Positions 8,728-20,074 of a stretch of 53,822 bases of DNA are shown in pieces. This DNA comes from Gammaproteobacteria bacterium (lineage in GTDB: Bacteria > Pseudomonadota > Gammaproteobacteria > Nitrosococcales > Methylophagaceae). The position numbers and the translations under genes are program-made. Under the pieces are notes generated by a model, which did no database searches, was not told where the DNA came from, and worked only from the letters and a program-made list of their open reading frames with translations. Numbering within the stretch: the first letter of the stretch is position 1; every line of letters starts with the position of its first letter. Location of the stretch: contig JAQWIT010000006.1 in NCBI GenBank assembly GCA_029248745.1, positions 1 to 53,822 of the forward strand, in the 5' to 3' direction.

Positions 8728-9972
8728 ATGAATGGGTTTAGTTTTCTTTTTATTACTGCGTTAGTGTTGATGACAGCACTGGAGTTATGGCTGTCTTTGC
8801 GTCAGTCTCGCCATGTTTCGGCACACAGAGATAAAGTGCCTGATGCGTTTAAGGAACAAATTAGTACAGAAGACCACCAAAAAGCAGCGAATTATACTGT
8901 GGCGAAAGGTAAACTAAATCGCTTGGATGGTGTGCTTGGCATGGTGGTGCTATCGCTTTGGACATTTGGTGGGGGCTTGGTAGTCTTGTCAGGTTTTTGG
9001 CAAAGCTTTGGCTGGTCTGATATCACGGCGGGCGTTTTTTTTATCCTAAGCTTCTTCATTTTGAGTTCAGTGATTGATTTGCCTCTTTCTTGGTATCGTA
9101 CTTTCGTCTTAGAGGCAGATTTTGGGTTTAATAAGGTCTCGGGCGGTCTGTTTTTTTCTGATTTAGTTAAACAAACCATTCTGATGGTATTAATCGGTGC
9201 GCCATTGTTATGGGGTGCTTTATGGCTGATGGAAAGCACCGGTCAATACTGGTGGCTCTATCTTTGGGCGGCATGGATTGGTTTTACGCTATTGATGATG
9301 TGGGCTTATCCTGCGTTTATCGCACCACTGTTTAATCAATTCTCACCGCTGGAAGACGCTGCATTGAAAACACGCGTGGAAGGTTTATTGTCGCGATGTG
9401 GTTTTAAAAGCCAAGGTATTTTTGTGATGGATGGATCACGTCGTTCTGGGCATGGTAATGCTTATTTCACGGGGCTAGGCAGTAATAAACGGATTGTGTT
9501 TTTTGATACGCTATTAAAGACGCTTAATGATGAACAAATAGAAGCGGTATTAGCCCATGAATTGGGGCATTTCAAACGTAAACATGTGCTTAAAAACATG
9601 GGTGTCATGGCAGTATTAAGCTTGGTGAGTTTGGCGTTATTAGGTTGGGTCATAACCGAACCTTGGTTTTACGCTGGCCTAGGTGTGACAACACAAAGTA
9701 GTGCAATGGCACTGGTGTTGTTTATGTTGGTGATTCCTGTGTTTGGCTTTTTTATGCACCCATTGATGACAGCCATGTCACGGAAATATGAATACGAAGC
9801 AGATGATTATGCCGCCTCGGTATCAAGTGGGCAGCATTTGATTGAGGCCTTAGTTGCGTTGTATCAAGAAAATGCCAGCACATTAACACCGGATCCACTG
9901 GTATCAGCCATATATGATTCTCACCCGCCTGCGACATTGCGTGTTGCTCATTTGGAGGCGCAGACAACATAA
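8728..9972 (+). CDS. M48-family membrane metalloprotease (Ste24-like)
   Basis: A multi-pass membrane zinc protease of the M48/Ste24 group. The HELGH zinc motif is visible in AVLAHELGHFKRKH, with the downstream glutamate ligand in EYEADDYA. Several hydrophobic segments flank it (for example near residues 1-20, 60-85, 95-115 and after the HELGH). I use the ATG at 8728 (414 residues) in place of an upstream TTG. Such proteins handle membrane protein turnover; CAAX-prenyl processing is the eukaryotic role and is not implied. The stop touches the next ORF start, so it may be co-transcribed with the cytochrome fragment. Confidence 0.9.
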   Translation: MNGFSFLFITALVLMTALELWLSLRQSRHVSAHRDKVPDAFKEQISTEDHQKAANYTVAKGKLNRLDGVLGMVVLSLWTFGGGLVVLSGFWQSFGWSDITAGVFFILSFFILSSVIDLPLSWYRTFVLEADFGFNKVSGGLFFSDLVKQTILMVLIGAPLLWGALWLMESTGQYWWLYLWAAWIGFTLLMMWAYPAFIAPLFNQFSPLEDAALKTRVEGLLSRCGFKSQGIFVMDGSRRSGHGNAYFTGLGSNKRIVFFDTLLKTLNDEQIEAVLAHELGHFKRKHVLKNMGVMAVLSLVSLALLGWVITEPWFYAGLGVTTQSSAMALVLFMLVIPVFGFFMHPLMTAMSRKYEYEADDYAASVSSGQHLIEALVALYQENASTLTPDPLVSAIYDSHPPATLRVAHLEAQTT

Positions 9973-10217
9973 TGAGGCAGGGCGTTTTAGCGCTGTTGTT
10001 ATTTTTTTATGCTGCTGTTGTGGTGGCTGATGGTAAAGCACTGCACGATAAAGCCTGTATGCAATGTCATGCGACATTGGTGGCGGGGGGGGGAAGTGGT
10101 AATGCGGTTTATAATAAGCTAGAGAGTCGTATTACGAGTTTTAAACGCTTACAGGGCCAAGTTGCCAGCTGTGTTTTGGCAGCGGATGTCATGTGGTTAC
10201 CTGAAGAGCAACGATAA
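9972..10217 (+). pseudogene. Small c-type cytochrome, truncated by an in-frame stop
   Basis: An 81-residue periplasmic protein with a signal peptide (about 1-19, ending VVVA) and one haem-binding CMQCH motif (C29-C32-H33). The usual C-terminal methionine region is visible in ADVMWLPEEQR. The frame then meets TAA at 10215-10217 but continues as VVNYLAKQIYSF, which matches the helix that normally ends this family. The stop therefore seems to remove the last dozen residues. It may still attach haem; loss of the final helix probably destabilises it. A run of nine G at about 10086 is also prone to sequencing slips, but the reading frame is kept across it. Confidence 0.6.
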
Positions 10218-10252
10218 GTTGTCAATTATTTGGCAAAACAAATTTATTCGTT

Positions 10253-11290
10253 TTAATTGACGGTGACTTTGTTTCTGTCAGACTCTTTTGAGGTATGGAG
10301 TGCTTGATTGGCACGTTCTAAGAAGCTGTTATGTGTATCGCCGGCATGGAAGAAGCTTACTCCAATCGATACCGTTACAGGACCAATTAAGCTGTCATCT
10401 TTTTGAGTTTCAAGCGACTTTCTGTCAGTTCGACACGGATCTTATTAGAAACATTAATGATTTCAATATTCGATTTACCGAAAACAATCATGACCATTTC
10501 TTCACCGCCAAAATGCGCAGCGAACTGATCTTTTTCAGCGTATTTTTTCAGCATATTGGGAAAATACTGAAGTACTTTGTCACCGACAAGGTGGCCCAAT
10601 GAATCATTTAAATTTCTAAAGTGACCAAGATCAAAGAGGATTAAACCGACATTAAATTGTTGTTTTTTTACAGATGTTGTCTAACTTTCGATCAAACGTC
10701 CGTCTTTTTAATGATACCGTTAAGCCATCAGTTCTGGAAATTTCTTTGACGGTTTCGGCTCTGATTCAAGTTGCTCTATTTTTATTGATGACTTTTCTAC
10801 TTCAGATTTTAAATCTTCGCTGGTACTCGTTAAGGTTTGTGTATTGGACAAGATGATAGAAACAACACCTTTGAATTCATTAATATCAGAATAGCCAATG
10901 AGCTCACGTTGAGTACCGCTCAGATCTGAGATACATTCAGAGGCAACATGCTTAGCTTTGGTAATTTGGGATAAGGTTTGGTTAACGACTTTTGCTATGC
11001 CATTATTGGTGCTGTCTAACCTTTCAGACATATCGAATAACACGTATTTTTCATAGAGTGATTGTGTTAATTCGGTGGTAATAGGAAGTCGGCTATTTAA
11101 CCGTTCATCAAGGGCTTTATTTAGTTGCTTGTTATCACATGAAACATATTCATACCAGACTGCATAGTTAACAGGGTTAACGAGTATTTTTAGGTTTATT
11201 AACTAGGGGAATTATTTGCCTTAAATTTTCTGATGCTTTTTGGGCATCGTCTTCAGTATAAACCGGGGAAAATGACTTTTGACCCTCCAT
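10253..11290 (-). pseudogene. Diguanylate cyclase (GGDEF) pseudogene
   Basis: Joining frames on the minus strand gives a recognisable diguanylate cyclase. It begins MEGQKSFSPVYTEDDAQKA at 11290 and passes into NPVNYAVWYEYVS after a frameshift near 11185. It continues through a helical signalling region (11043-10720), then LTGLLNRRSFDRKL-like and DLGHFRNLNDSLGH parts, and the FGGEEM active-site loop (10599-10387). After another frameshift it ends with a strand near GPVTVSIGVSFF and TVN-stop at 10253. At least three frame changes are needed, so no functional c-di-GMP synthase is made. The GGDEF signature reads GGEE, and the usual D-x-D-x-F-K box reads DLGHFRN. Confidence 0.85.
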
Positions 11291-11605
11291 GTTCCCTTAT
11301 TCTTATTTTAGTCGAACGCCGGTCCTAAATTTAATAAAGTATTTGCATCATCTAATTATGGCATCCATTTCCTCGATTAGATCCGCTCCATTTGTTGTTT
11401 GATGACTATCGGCGCACAGAGTAGTCATTACTTATTTGGAAGCTCATAAATTATGTGTCAGTTATCGGTAAAAGGATGAAAGATTGGGTCTTTTGTATTT
11501 AAGACTGTCATCACGAACCTTACCAAAATACTATTTTATTAATTTTATTTTATTTCGAAAAGAGGCTGAGTGGTTAGATTTCAGAATTAGTTCGTTTTTC
11601 GTTTT
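11291..11605. other. Intergenic stretch, no gene recognised
   Basis: About 315 bp between the diguanylate cyclase remnant and the Aas fusion. There is no ORF of note on either strand. On the minus strand near 11370-11400 a short stretch translates as GADLIEEMDAI, which could be a scrap of a decayed gene, but it is too short to name. The last ~40 bases before the fusion gene are A+T-rich with no convincing terminator stem. Confidence 0.6.
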
Positions 11606-14600
11606 TTATGATGGTTTTTGAGACTGTATCGCTATCTTTTTGGCTTGGTTGAAGTCACTTTTGCCACTGCCTAGTTTTGGTAAGGCATCAACTTTAAGCA
11701 GTGTCGATGGTGATGATAATGCCGTTAGCTCTGTTTGCTTGATACATCGCTTGAGGTCTAGTTCATTGATTTTACCTGTATAGAGCAAGACAATACTTTC
11801 CCCTTTCTTATCATCTGGTAAGGTTGTTACCAATATTTCGGTGTCGCCAGAAAGCTGTTCATTAATACTTGCTTCGACGGCACTTAGACTGATCATTTCA
11901 CCACCAATTTTGGCGAAGCGTGTAAAGCGGTCAACAATGGTCAAAAAGCCATCTTCATCGATATGACCTTTATCGCCTGTTTTGTACCAGCGAAGTCCCG
12001 ACATTTCGACGATGCTGTCGGCTGTTTTTTCAGGGTCATTGAGATAGCCCTGCATGACCTGTGTGCCCCCGACAAGTATGAGTCCATCTTCACCCGTTGC
12101 TAATGTTTCTAGTGTATTGGGGTCAACAATACGCGTGCTACTACCGGGTAAGGGAAGACCAACCGTGCCGTCTTTATGGCCCGTTTGTATATGCCAGTCA
12201 TCTGTGGATATGCGATCGGGGATATTCACCGTAGCGACGGGTGCCGTTTCCGTTGTGCCGTAGCCTTCAAAAATGGTTTTACCAAACTTCTGACCGAATT
12301 GGGCGCGAATTTCAGGGTTGAGTCTTTCGGCGCCAGCAACTGTAATACGAAGTGAGTCGAGCATTAAAGGATGGATGTTGTTATTTTTGTTAAATAGTCT
12401 TAGGAAGGTAGCTGTACCGCAGAAAATAGTTGCTTTGTAACGACTGAGACCCTTAGCGATATTAATGACATCAGTTGGATCAGGGTGGCAAATAGCAGGG
12501 ATGCCCTCAACTAGGGGCATCAAGCTGGTCACGGTCAAACCAAAGGCATGGAAAATGGGCAGACTAGCGACAATGATGTCCTGTTCGCTGGTATCGAGTA
12601 CATCAGCAACTTGTTTGATATTACTGATGATATTTTGGTGACTTAACATTATGCCTTTAGGTGAACCTTCGCTGCCACTAGAGAATAAGATGGCGGCTGT
12701 TTGATCGATATTGACTGCACGGCCGAACATTGCTTGAAGCCATTTAGCAGGCAGAAATGAAGCGGCGAACGTCGCAATTTTTTCACTTTTTGAGATGTCT
12801 TCACTAATTTCTTCAAGATAAACAGTATGGCAAGTTTGCAAAACCGGGCTGATCTCAATGCCTTTCTTTTCTAGTCTGCCGATAAAGCGGCGTGAGGTGT
12901 AAATTGTTTCAATTTCTGCTTTTTCTACTGCTGCTATGAGCGAGTCAGGATTAGCCGTAAAGTTGAGGTTAACTGCAGTTTTACCACTAATAAGTGTCGC
13001 AATATTAGCGATAATACCAGCACTGCTAGTCGGGATTAATAAGCCGATGTTCTGGCTTGTTTGTTGTTTAAAGCGTCGAGAGAATAGCAATGAGGCGACT
13101 AAGGTTTTACGGCGTGATAACCTAGTATTAGTTTGGATGTCAGTTAAGCAATCACTGCTGCCACTTTCTTTGGCACGTTGGATAAAGGCCAAGCCTAAAT
13201 TAGGTAGTTGCTCGGTGTATTGCTGCCAAGTTTGGATGGATAAATCGAAAACAGCTTGTTTAACTTCACAGGCATTTGATGAGATAGCTAAGGGATTACC
13301 AAAGCCGACGATGATGTCTCGACGAATCACTTGATTTGAGCGCTGTTGTAGATGTGGACCTGAGCGTGAGAACCGACTTCCCCAAAGGCCTCGAAGGTAA
13401 AACGGCAATATCACGCCTTCGACATCTGTGACGCAACGTTCAAAGCCTTTTTTAAATTCCCCTAATTGGCCATTACGGCTAATCGAACCTTCTGGGAACA
13501 GACAGACAACTTCACCTTGTTGAAGACACTCATTGATTGCGATTAAGCCATCTTTGCTACTGCTTTTTGAAATAGAAATGACGCCGAATAGATCGAGGAA
13601 CCATTTTAGATACCATTTCTGATAAAGGGTTTTATCCATTACGAAACGGACAGGACGTGGACTGGCAATTTGGATAATGGCCCAATCTAACCAACTAATA
13701 TGGTTACCTAACATGAGCACAGCACCTTGCGATGGCATGTTATGGAAGTCTTGAACGTTTATGCGATAACGGCTCGAAAACATCAACCCAGCAATATAAT
13801 GCACCAAGGATTGGGGTAGCTTAAGGACGGTGTAGATAGCCCCAATCAAAGTAATAGCAGCTAAGGAATACAGCATGAATTGACTATGAACGTCCGCGAG
13901 TGCAGCAAACAGCGTAGCGACTAAAAAGCTCAACATCACGACATTTTGGATCCAATTGTTACCGGCGAGGACGGTACCCAACTGTTCGGTGCGTGCCCGA
14001 AATTGGATCATGGCGTTAAGTGGAATAATAAATAAACCACCAAACAAACCAAAGGTGAGGACAATACCTGCCAAGGCGAGTGTGCTGTCGAATTGAGGCA
14101 AAGCAAATAATGCCATAACCATGCCAAGAGCACCCACGGGGATGAGACCCAATTCAATATAATTTTTTGAAATTTTTCCGGCTAACAGCGATCCCAAAAT
14201 GATACCTATGCCGGAACAAGCGAGTAAGCCTTGGATGATAATGGTGTTGTCGATGGCAAGTATTTCTTTCGCATAGGCAGGGAAGGTTGCAAGTACAGCT
14301 TGTGATACACCCCAAAAGACGGATAAGCCGATAATTGATAACCAAATAACCGAATCAAATCGGATTAGCTTTAGATTTGATTTTAATGATTGGCCGTTAC
14401 GGTACTGTTGCCAATCGAAAGGAGTAGAGACGGCTTTCTGTTTGAAGTAGGGTAAGCGGGTGGCGAAGTACAGTTCGATTACACTACCTAAAACTAATAA
14501 CCAACCTATGGGGGCAATGATATTAATAATATCTTGTTCGGTCGTGAACTGATGGCCTGCTAGCGCCATTTCAAAGAGGATAGAGAAAATGAACATGCCT

Positions 14601-15058
14601 AATAAAATGGCAATGATGGTGGTCGACTGTACGAAACTGTTTGCACTGGCTAGATTATCTTTACCGGTGATTTCACGGATGTAGCCATATTTAGCAGGGG
14701 AATAGAACGCACTTTGGACGGCGAGCATGAATGTCATCGCAAAGGCAGCTTCGAACCAGGCGAGATAGTAAAATAAAGTGATCAATAAGGTCAGCCAGAC
14801 TGCTGCGATGGCGGCCCAACGCATGATTTTAGGTTTTCTGAAACGGTCGGCCAGAAAGCCAGAGGGTGTGAATAATAAGATGTAGGGCAATAAAATAAGG
14901 CCATTAACAATGGCCGTTAAGATGATCTGAGTCGAACCGTCATAAACCTTGAAAATGGTGTTCTGGATAATGATTTTATGGCCTAAGTCGACAAAGGCAT
15001 TGAGAAAAATCATTACGATAAAGGATAAGAAGCCAGGCGTTTTTAGTAATGCAGTCAT
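11606..15058 (-). CDS. aas: Fused LplT-Aas: lysophospholipid transporter / acyltransferase / acyl-ACP synthetase
   Basis: One 1150-residue polypeptide joins three activities that re-acylate lysophospholipids. Residues about 1-400 form an MFS transporter like LplT, which flips lysophospholipid inward. Residues about 425-640 form a PlsC-type acyltransferase (GNHISWLDW carries the HX4D motif, and FPEGSISRNG the substrate loop). Residues about 650-1150 form an adenylate-forming acyl-ACP synthetase (ILFSSGSEGSPKGIMLSH P-loop, YGTTE, and the WYKTGDKG region). In E. coli lplT and aas are adjacent separate genes; the full fusion is known from other gammaproteobacteria. All signature motifs look intact, in contrast with the broken genes on both sides. 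Confidence 0.93.
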   Translation of the reverse strand: MTALLKTPGFLSFIVMIFLNAFVDLGHKIIIQNTIFKVYDGSTQIILTAIVNGLILLPYILLFTPSGFLADRFRKPKIMRWAAIAAVWLTLLITLFYYLAWFEAAFAMTFMLAVQSAFYSPAKYGYIREITGKDNLASANSFVQSTTIIAILLGMFIFSILFEMALAGHQFTTEQDIINIIAPIGWLLVLGSVIELYFATRLPYFKQKAVSTPFDWQQYRNGQSLKSNLKLIRFDSVIWLSIIGLSVFWGVSQAVLATFPAYAKEILAIDNTIIIQGLLACSGIGIILGSLLAGKISKNYIELGLIPVGALGMVMALFALPQFDSTLALAGIVLTFGLFGGLFIIPLNAMIQFRARTEQLGTVLAGNNWIQNVVMLSFLVATLFAALADVHSQFMLYSLAAITLIGAIYTVLKLPQSLVHYIAGLMFSSRYRINVQDFHNMPSQGAVLMLGNHISWLDWAIIQIASPRPVRFVMDKTLYQKWYLKWFLDLFGVISISKSSSKDGLIAINECLQQGEVVCLFPEGSISRNGQLGEFKKGFERCVTDVEGVILPFYLRGLWGSRFSRSGPHLQQRSNQVIRRDIIVGFGNPLAISSNACEVKQAVFDLSIQTWQQYTEQLPNLGLAFIQRAKESGSSDCLTDIQTNTRLSRRKTLVASLLFSRRFKQQTSQNIGLLIPTSSAGIIANIATLISGKTAVNLNFTANPDSLIAAVEKAEIETIYTSRRFIGRLEKKGIEISPVLQTCHTVYLEEISEDISKSEKIATFAASFLPAKWLQAMFGRAVNIDQTAAILFSSGSEGSPKGIMLSHQNIISNIKQVADVLDTSEQDIIVASLPIFHAFGLTVTSLMPLVEGIPAICHPDPTDVINIAKGLSRYKATIFCGTATFLRLFNKNNNIHPLMLDSLRITVAGAERLNPEIRAQFGQKFGKTIFEGYGTTETAPVATVNIPDRISTDDWHIQTGHKDGTVGLPLPGSSTRIVDPNTLETLATGEDGLILVGGTQVMQGYLNDPEKTADSIVEMSGLRWYKTGDKGHIDEDGFLTIVDRFTRFAKIGGEMISLSAVEASINEQLSGDTEILVTTLPDDKKGESIVLLYTGKINELDLKRCIKQTELTALSSPSTLLKVDALPKLGSGKSDFNQAKKIAIQSQKPS

Positions 15059-15191
15059 AGCATGGATCTCAAAATGGGGTTGGGCACATCATATCGGGCT
15101 AGTCATTAATAACGCGACTTTTAGTGTGAGAGTTGCTTCATATGTACCTAAAGGTATTTTTAATTAATACTTTTATAGTGTTTGGTGAATA

Positions 15192-15911
15192 ATGGTGCAA
15201 ACAGCACAGTTAATTTCGGTTTTGAAATAGTTTTTAAAAAGACATGGCTTTAGTTATCGCGATGTTGCTCGATGACTTAATTTATCAGAAGCGAGTGTAA
15301 AACGCTTGTTTTCTGATCATCATTTTTCTTTGAGTCGCTTAGATAATGTTTGCCAGATGATGGGAATGGAAATTTCTGACCTTGTGGTTGAGATGAATCA
15401 GCAGGCGATGGCATCACATATTTCTCAATTGACTGAGGAGCAGGAGCAAATTTTAGTAAGTGATCCCGTGTTGTTGTTGGTGAGCATTTGTGTGCTAAAC
15501 GGTTGGACAATGACTGATCTGCAATCACATTATCATTTAACACGACTTGATAGTTTGAATCTGATTGTTTTGTTGCCGTTGACTGTGATTTGACTCAGCA
15601 TCGCTAATAATTTTTCTTGGGAACGAAATGGGCCGATTCAGCAATTTTTCCAGCAAAAGTTAGCGACAGATTTTTTTGATACCGGTTTTACGTAACGCCA
15701 TGAATATTTAACGATGTTAAATGGCATGTTAAGTGATAGTGCAATGCAGACATTACAGCGTAAGCTTCATCAATTGGCGATAGAGTTTGAGGAATTGAAT
15801 AATGTCGATCGTGCATTACCATTGGCAGAGCGCAAAGGGACAACTTTGGTGCTCGCCGCTCGTAATTGGCAATGTGGTTTGTTTGATGGCATTAGAAAGT
15901 CATCGTCCTAA
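15192..15911 (+). pseudogene. XRE-type HTH regulator pseudogene
   Basis: In one frame from ATG 15192 the text reads MVQTAQLISVLK, then TAG at 15228, FLKRHGFSYRDVAR, then TGA at 15273, and LNLSEASVKRLFSDHHFSLSRLDNVCQMMGM, a clear XRE helix-turn-helix. The body continues (ISQLTEEQEQIL, then NGWTMTDLQSHYHLT), loses frame near 15545, and resumes as NNFSWERNGPIQQFFQQK and, from about 15714, as MLNGMLSDSAMQ..., ending ...LAARNWQCGLFDG at 15911. Two nonsense codons and at least two frame changes make it nonfunctional. The target genes are unknown. Confidence 0.8.
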
Positions 15912-15955
15912 TTGTTCGCACTTAGAAATTACAACTTCACAACCCGTTGTGATTC

Positions 15956-16393
15956 CTAGGTTAGGCGAATAGCTAATACATCACATTTAGCGTGATGAAG
16001 GATGGCATTGGCGGTCGAGTCCAATAAGAGTTGAGTGCCATGTCTGCCATGCGAGCCTACAACGATAAGATCGACTTTATGTTCATCGGCGAGTCTGACT
16101 ACGTCATAACGAGGTTTGCCAAATTCGACCCATTGTTGTTGTTCGGGAATAGATAAGACATCAGCAGCTTTTTTTACTTGAGTATTGGAATTGTCCAATG
16201 ATTCATCTTATATTTCTATTGTGACATGATTAATGCCCTCATGAGCAAAGTCAGGGGCGAGATAGTTTTCTATCAGATGACAGATGCTGAGTGATGCTTG
16301 GTTCTGTTTTACCAGCGCTGCCGCTTTGTTGGAGACTTGGGTGGATTGCTCAGCCGTATCAATGGCAAGCAGAATGTGTTGATAGTTCGCCAT
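15956..16393 (-). pseudogene. Universal stress protein, split by a stop codon
   Basis: The N-terminal part MANYQHILLAIDTAEQS...HLIENYLAPDF and the C-terminal part ...VDLIVVGSHGRHGTQLLLDSTANAIL lie in the same frame and are separated only by a TAA at 16208-16210 (IEI-stop-DESLDN). Together they give the normal ~145-residue UspA fold, with the GSHGRHG nucleotide-binding motif. A single nonsense change therefore broke an otherwise well-kept gene, which suggests recent loss. Restart at an internal ATG would lack the first strand and Walker-like region. Confidence 0.82.
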
Positions 16394-16618
16394 AGCTAGT
16401 ACCTCACATTAAAAGTTGAGGGCGAGTGATTAATTAACACTTACCCTGATAGTTATATACCCATCGCCCTCGTTTAGCATAAAGTATCACAATTCTTCAT
16501 CCTCATTATCTGCGTTATTATTTTCAGCGATAGGGTGGCTATTCCCTGAAAATAATACCTTGCTAATGAGGCGGATAACAGCACTAAAACCTACGAAGTG
16601 AGGAATAGTGGGTATCGC

Positions 16619-17572
<954 letters not shown>

Positions 17573-17690
17573 TCATTTTATTATTCATAGACGGACAGGT
17601 TACGCAGAGATATTGTTTTGGTAAAGTAGAGACCGTATAAAATGTGGTAAGGTAAGCTGCCAATCTATTGGAATAACTGGAAATATTACA

Positions 17691-19988
17691 TTGGCTCAAG
17701 CAACACGAGTAGCAAAGAAAGACAAAGCTGAAGTCGCGGTGGGCGCGGCGAGCTTTAGGTTGCGTGAAGCAGCATTGATTTTAGCTTTGGCTTTGGCTGC
17801 TTATTTATTACTTTCTTTGTCAAGTTATGCCCCGACTGATCCTGGTTGGTCGACAACAGGGACAAATGATGTGATCGCTAATAAAGGCGGTATTGTTGGG
17901 GCTTGGCTGGCGGATTCACTGTTGTATGGCTTTGGCTTTCCAGCTTATTTATCGCCATTGATGTTGGCGTTCAGTGGCTGGTTATTATTTAGTTGGGGTA
18001 AAAGTACTGATTCAGAAGGTGCACTTCATTTCTGGATTTTAAAATCGGCAGGATTGATTATTGCGCTATCTGCTGCAAGTGGTTTATCCGCATTGAGTTT
18101 AACGCCTTATGCAGGTTTATTACCATTGGGTGCTGGTGGTGTGTTGGGCGAATTAGTGGGTAATGGCTTTATTCCCATTTTTGGCGCATCGGGTACGACG
18201 TTATTGCTTTTAGCTGTATTGTTGACGGGCATTACCCTTTTCACTGGCCTATCTTGGTTGTTGATCATTGATAAGTTGGGTGCGGTTGCACTGTATGTCA
18301 TGACACATATTGCTCGCTGGCTCAAGGAAACGAAGGAAGCTTTTGCATCCAAACAAGCCAAGCAAAAACGGGCTGAAACGTTTAAAGAGAAAAGTACTAA
18401 GCTAACTAAACCAGCAAAAATACGTGTTGAGCCGGTGATAGAAAAACCCGTTGTCAGCAAGCGTGAAGAGAAAGAACGACAAGTGCCGTTGTTTGAGTCA
18501 CAAGAACAAGGCGCAATGCCTGCTCTAGCTCTACTCGATATGGCGCAACCGAGCAAAGGTGGGTATACCGAAGGTGTCTTAAAGGCCTTGTCACGGCAAT
18601 TAGAATTGAAGTTAAAAGATTTTGGTGTTCAAGTTGAAGTGGTCGAAGTCCAGCCTGGTCCAGTTGTCACTCGCTTTGAATTACAACCAGCACCGGGGTT
18701 GAAAGTGAGCCGTATTACAGGGCTTGCAAAAGATTTAGCTCGCGCAATGTCGATTACCAGTGTTCGGGTCGTTGAAGTGATTCCTGGTAAGCCGTTAATT
18801 GGTATTGAAATACCGAATGAGCTGCGCGATATGGTTCGCTTGAGAGAGATTCTTTCTTGCCCTGACTATGAAAATAGTAAATCTGTACTGACGATGGCAT
18901 TGGGTAAAGATATTGCTGGTCGCCCCGTTGTGGCAGATTTAGAAAAAATGCCGCACTTGCTGGTAGCAGGAACGACCGGATCGGGTAAATCTGTTGGTGT
19001 GAATGCGATGATTTTGAGTTTGCTTTATCGGGCAACACCAGAACAAGTTCGCTTGATTATGGTTGATCCGAAAATGTTGGAATTGTCAGTGTATGAAGAT
19101 ATTCCACATTTGTTGACACCGGTTGTGACCGATATGAGAGAAGCATCGAATGCGTTACGCTGGGCTGTGGCTGAGATGGAACGTCGTTATCCATTAATGG
19201 CCGCGATGGGCGTGCGGAATATCACAGGTTATAACAAGAAAGTAAAAGAAGCGATTGATAAAGGCGAGCCTATTATTGATACGACGGTTGATGCTGTACC
19301 GGGTGAACCGCACCCAACGCTAGAACCGTTACCTTTTATCGTTATTATCATTGATGAGTTGGCGGATATGATGATGGTAGTGGGTAAGCAGGTTGAGGAG
19401 TCTATTGCCCGTTTGGCACAAAAAGCGCGGGCATCAGGCATTCATCTTATTTTGGCAACGCAGCGACCTTCTGTTGATGTCATTACGGGTTTGATTAAAG
19501 CGAATATTCCGACACGAATGGCGTTCCAAGTTTCTTCAAGAATCGATTCACGGACGATTTTAGATCAAATGGGTGCGGAGCAGTTGTTAGGTCAAGGTGA
19601 TATGTTGTATTTGCCACCGGGTTCAGGGTTGCCTGAACGGGTGCATGGTGCTTTTGTTGATGATCACGAAGTACATGGTGTTGTGGACTTTTTGAAGAAA
19701 AGTGGCCAACCCAATTATCTGGAAGAAATAACCCAAGATATGAGTGAAGAAAGTGGCTCAGGTGCGATTACTGATGCCAGTGATGGCGAATCGGATCCGT
19801 TGTATGATCAGGCCGTCCAAATTGTCGTTGAATCCCGCCGGGCTTCGGTGTCAGGTGTACAGCGGCGTTTGAAAGTGGGTTATAACCGAGCTTCACGTCT
19901 GGTTGAAGCGATGGAAGCCGCTGGTGTTGTGTCGGGTATGCAGGCCAATGGTAGCCGTGAGGTGATTGCACCACCGCCAAGAGACTAG
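17691..19988 (+). CDS. ftsK: DNA translocase FtsK
   Basis: FtsK anchors at the septum and pumps chromosome ends to the dif site for XerCD resolution. The N-terminus carries about four membrane helices (residues 25-200), followed by a short charged linker (about 210-270). The RecA-like motor follows, with Walker A AGTTGSGKSVG near residue 427 and Walker B FIVIIIDELADMM. A winged-helix gamma domain ends the protein (YDQAVQIVVESRRASVSGVQRR). At 765 residues it is short-linker compared with E. coli. The start is TTG, the first codon in frame that keeps the basic N-terminus; no ATG is nearby. Confidence 0.96.
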   Translation: MAQATRVAKKDKAEVAVGAASFRLREAALILALALAAYLLLSLSSYAPTDPGWSTTGTNDVIANKGGIVGAWLADSLLYGFGFPAYLSPLMLAFSGWLLFSWGKSTDSEGALHFWILKSAGLIIALSAASGLSALSLTPYAGLLPLGAGGVLGELVGNGFIPIFGASGTTLLLLAVLLTGITLFTGLSWLLIIDKLGAVALYVMTHIARWLKETKEAFASKQAKQKRAETFKEKSTKLTKPAKIRVEPVIEKPVVSKREEKERQVPLFESQEQGAMPALALLDMAQPSKGGYTEGVLKALSRQLELKLKDFGVQVEVVEVQPGPVVTRFELQPAPGLKVSRITGLAKDLARAMSITSVRVVEVIPGKPLIGIEIPNELRDMVRLREILSCPDYENSKSVLTMALGKDIAGRPVVADLEKMPHLLVAGTTGSGKSVGVNAMILSLLYRATPEQVRLIMVDPKMLELSVYEDIPHLLTPVVTDMREASNALRWAVAEMERRYPLMAAMGVRNITGYNKKVKEAIDKGEPIIDTTVDAVPGEPHPTLEPLPFIVIIIDELADMMMVVGKQVEESIARLAQKARASGIHLILATQRPSVDVITGLIKANIPTRMAFQVSSRIDSRTILDQMGAEQLLGQGDMLYLPPGSGLPERVHGAFVDDHEVHGVVDFLKKSGQPNYLEEITQDMSEESGSGAITDASDGESDPLYDQAVQIVVESRRASVSGVQRRLKVGYNRASRLVEAMEAAGVVSGMQANGSREVIAPPPRD

Positions 19989-20074
19989 TTCAACCGTCGT
20001 CAGCTTGATGATGAAACGTTTTATCGTTAGCTTATATCGGATTGGGTAAGATTATCATCAAAAAGGGTTTTAGG

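Noticed and set aside
16486-16618. Open frame of 44 codons continuing after the trxB stop on the minus strand (PHFVGFSAVIRLISKVLF then an acidic tail)
   Set aside because: It has no start codon or ribosome site, and no family was recognised. It may be the scrap of a lost gene, but the support is too thin for a feature.
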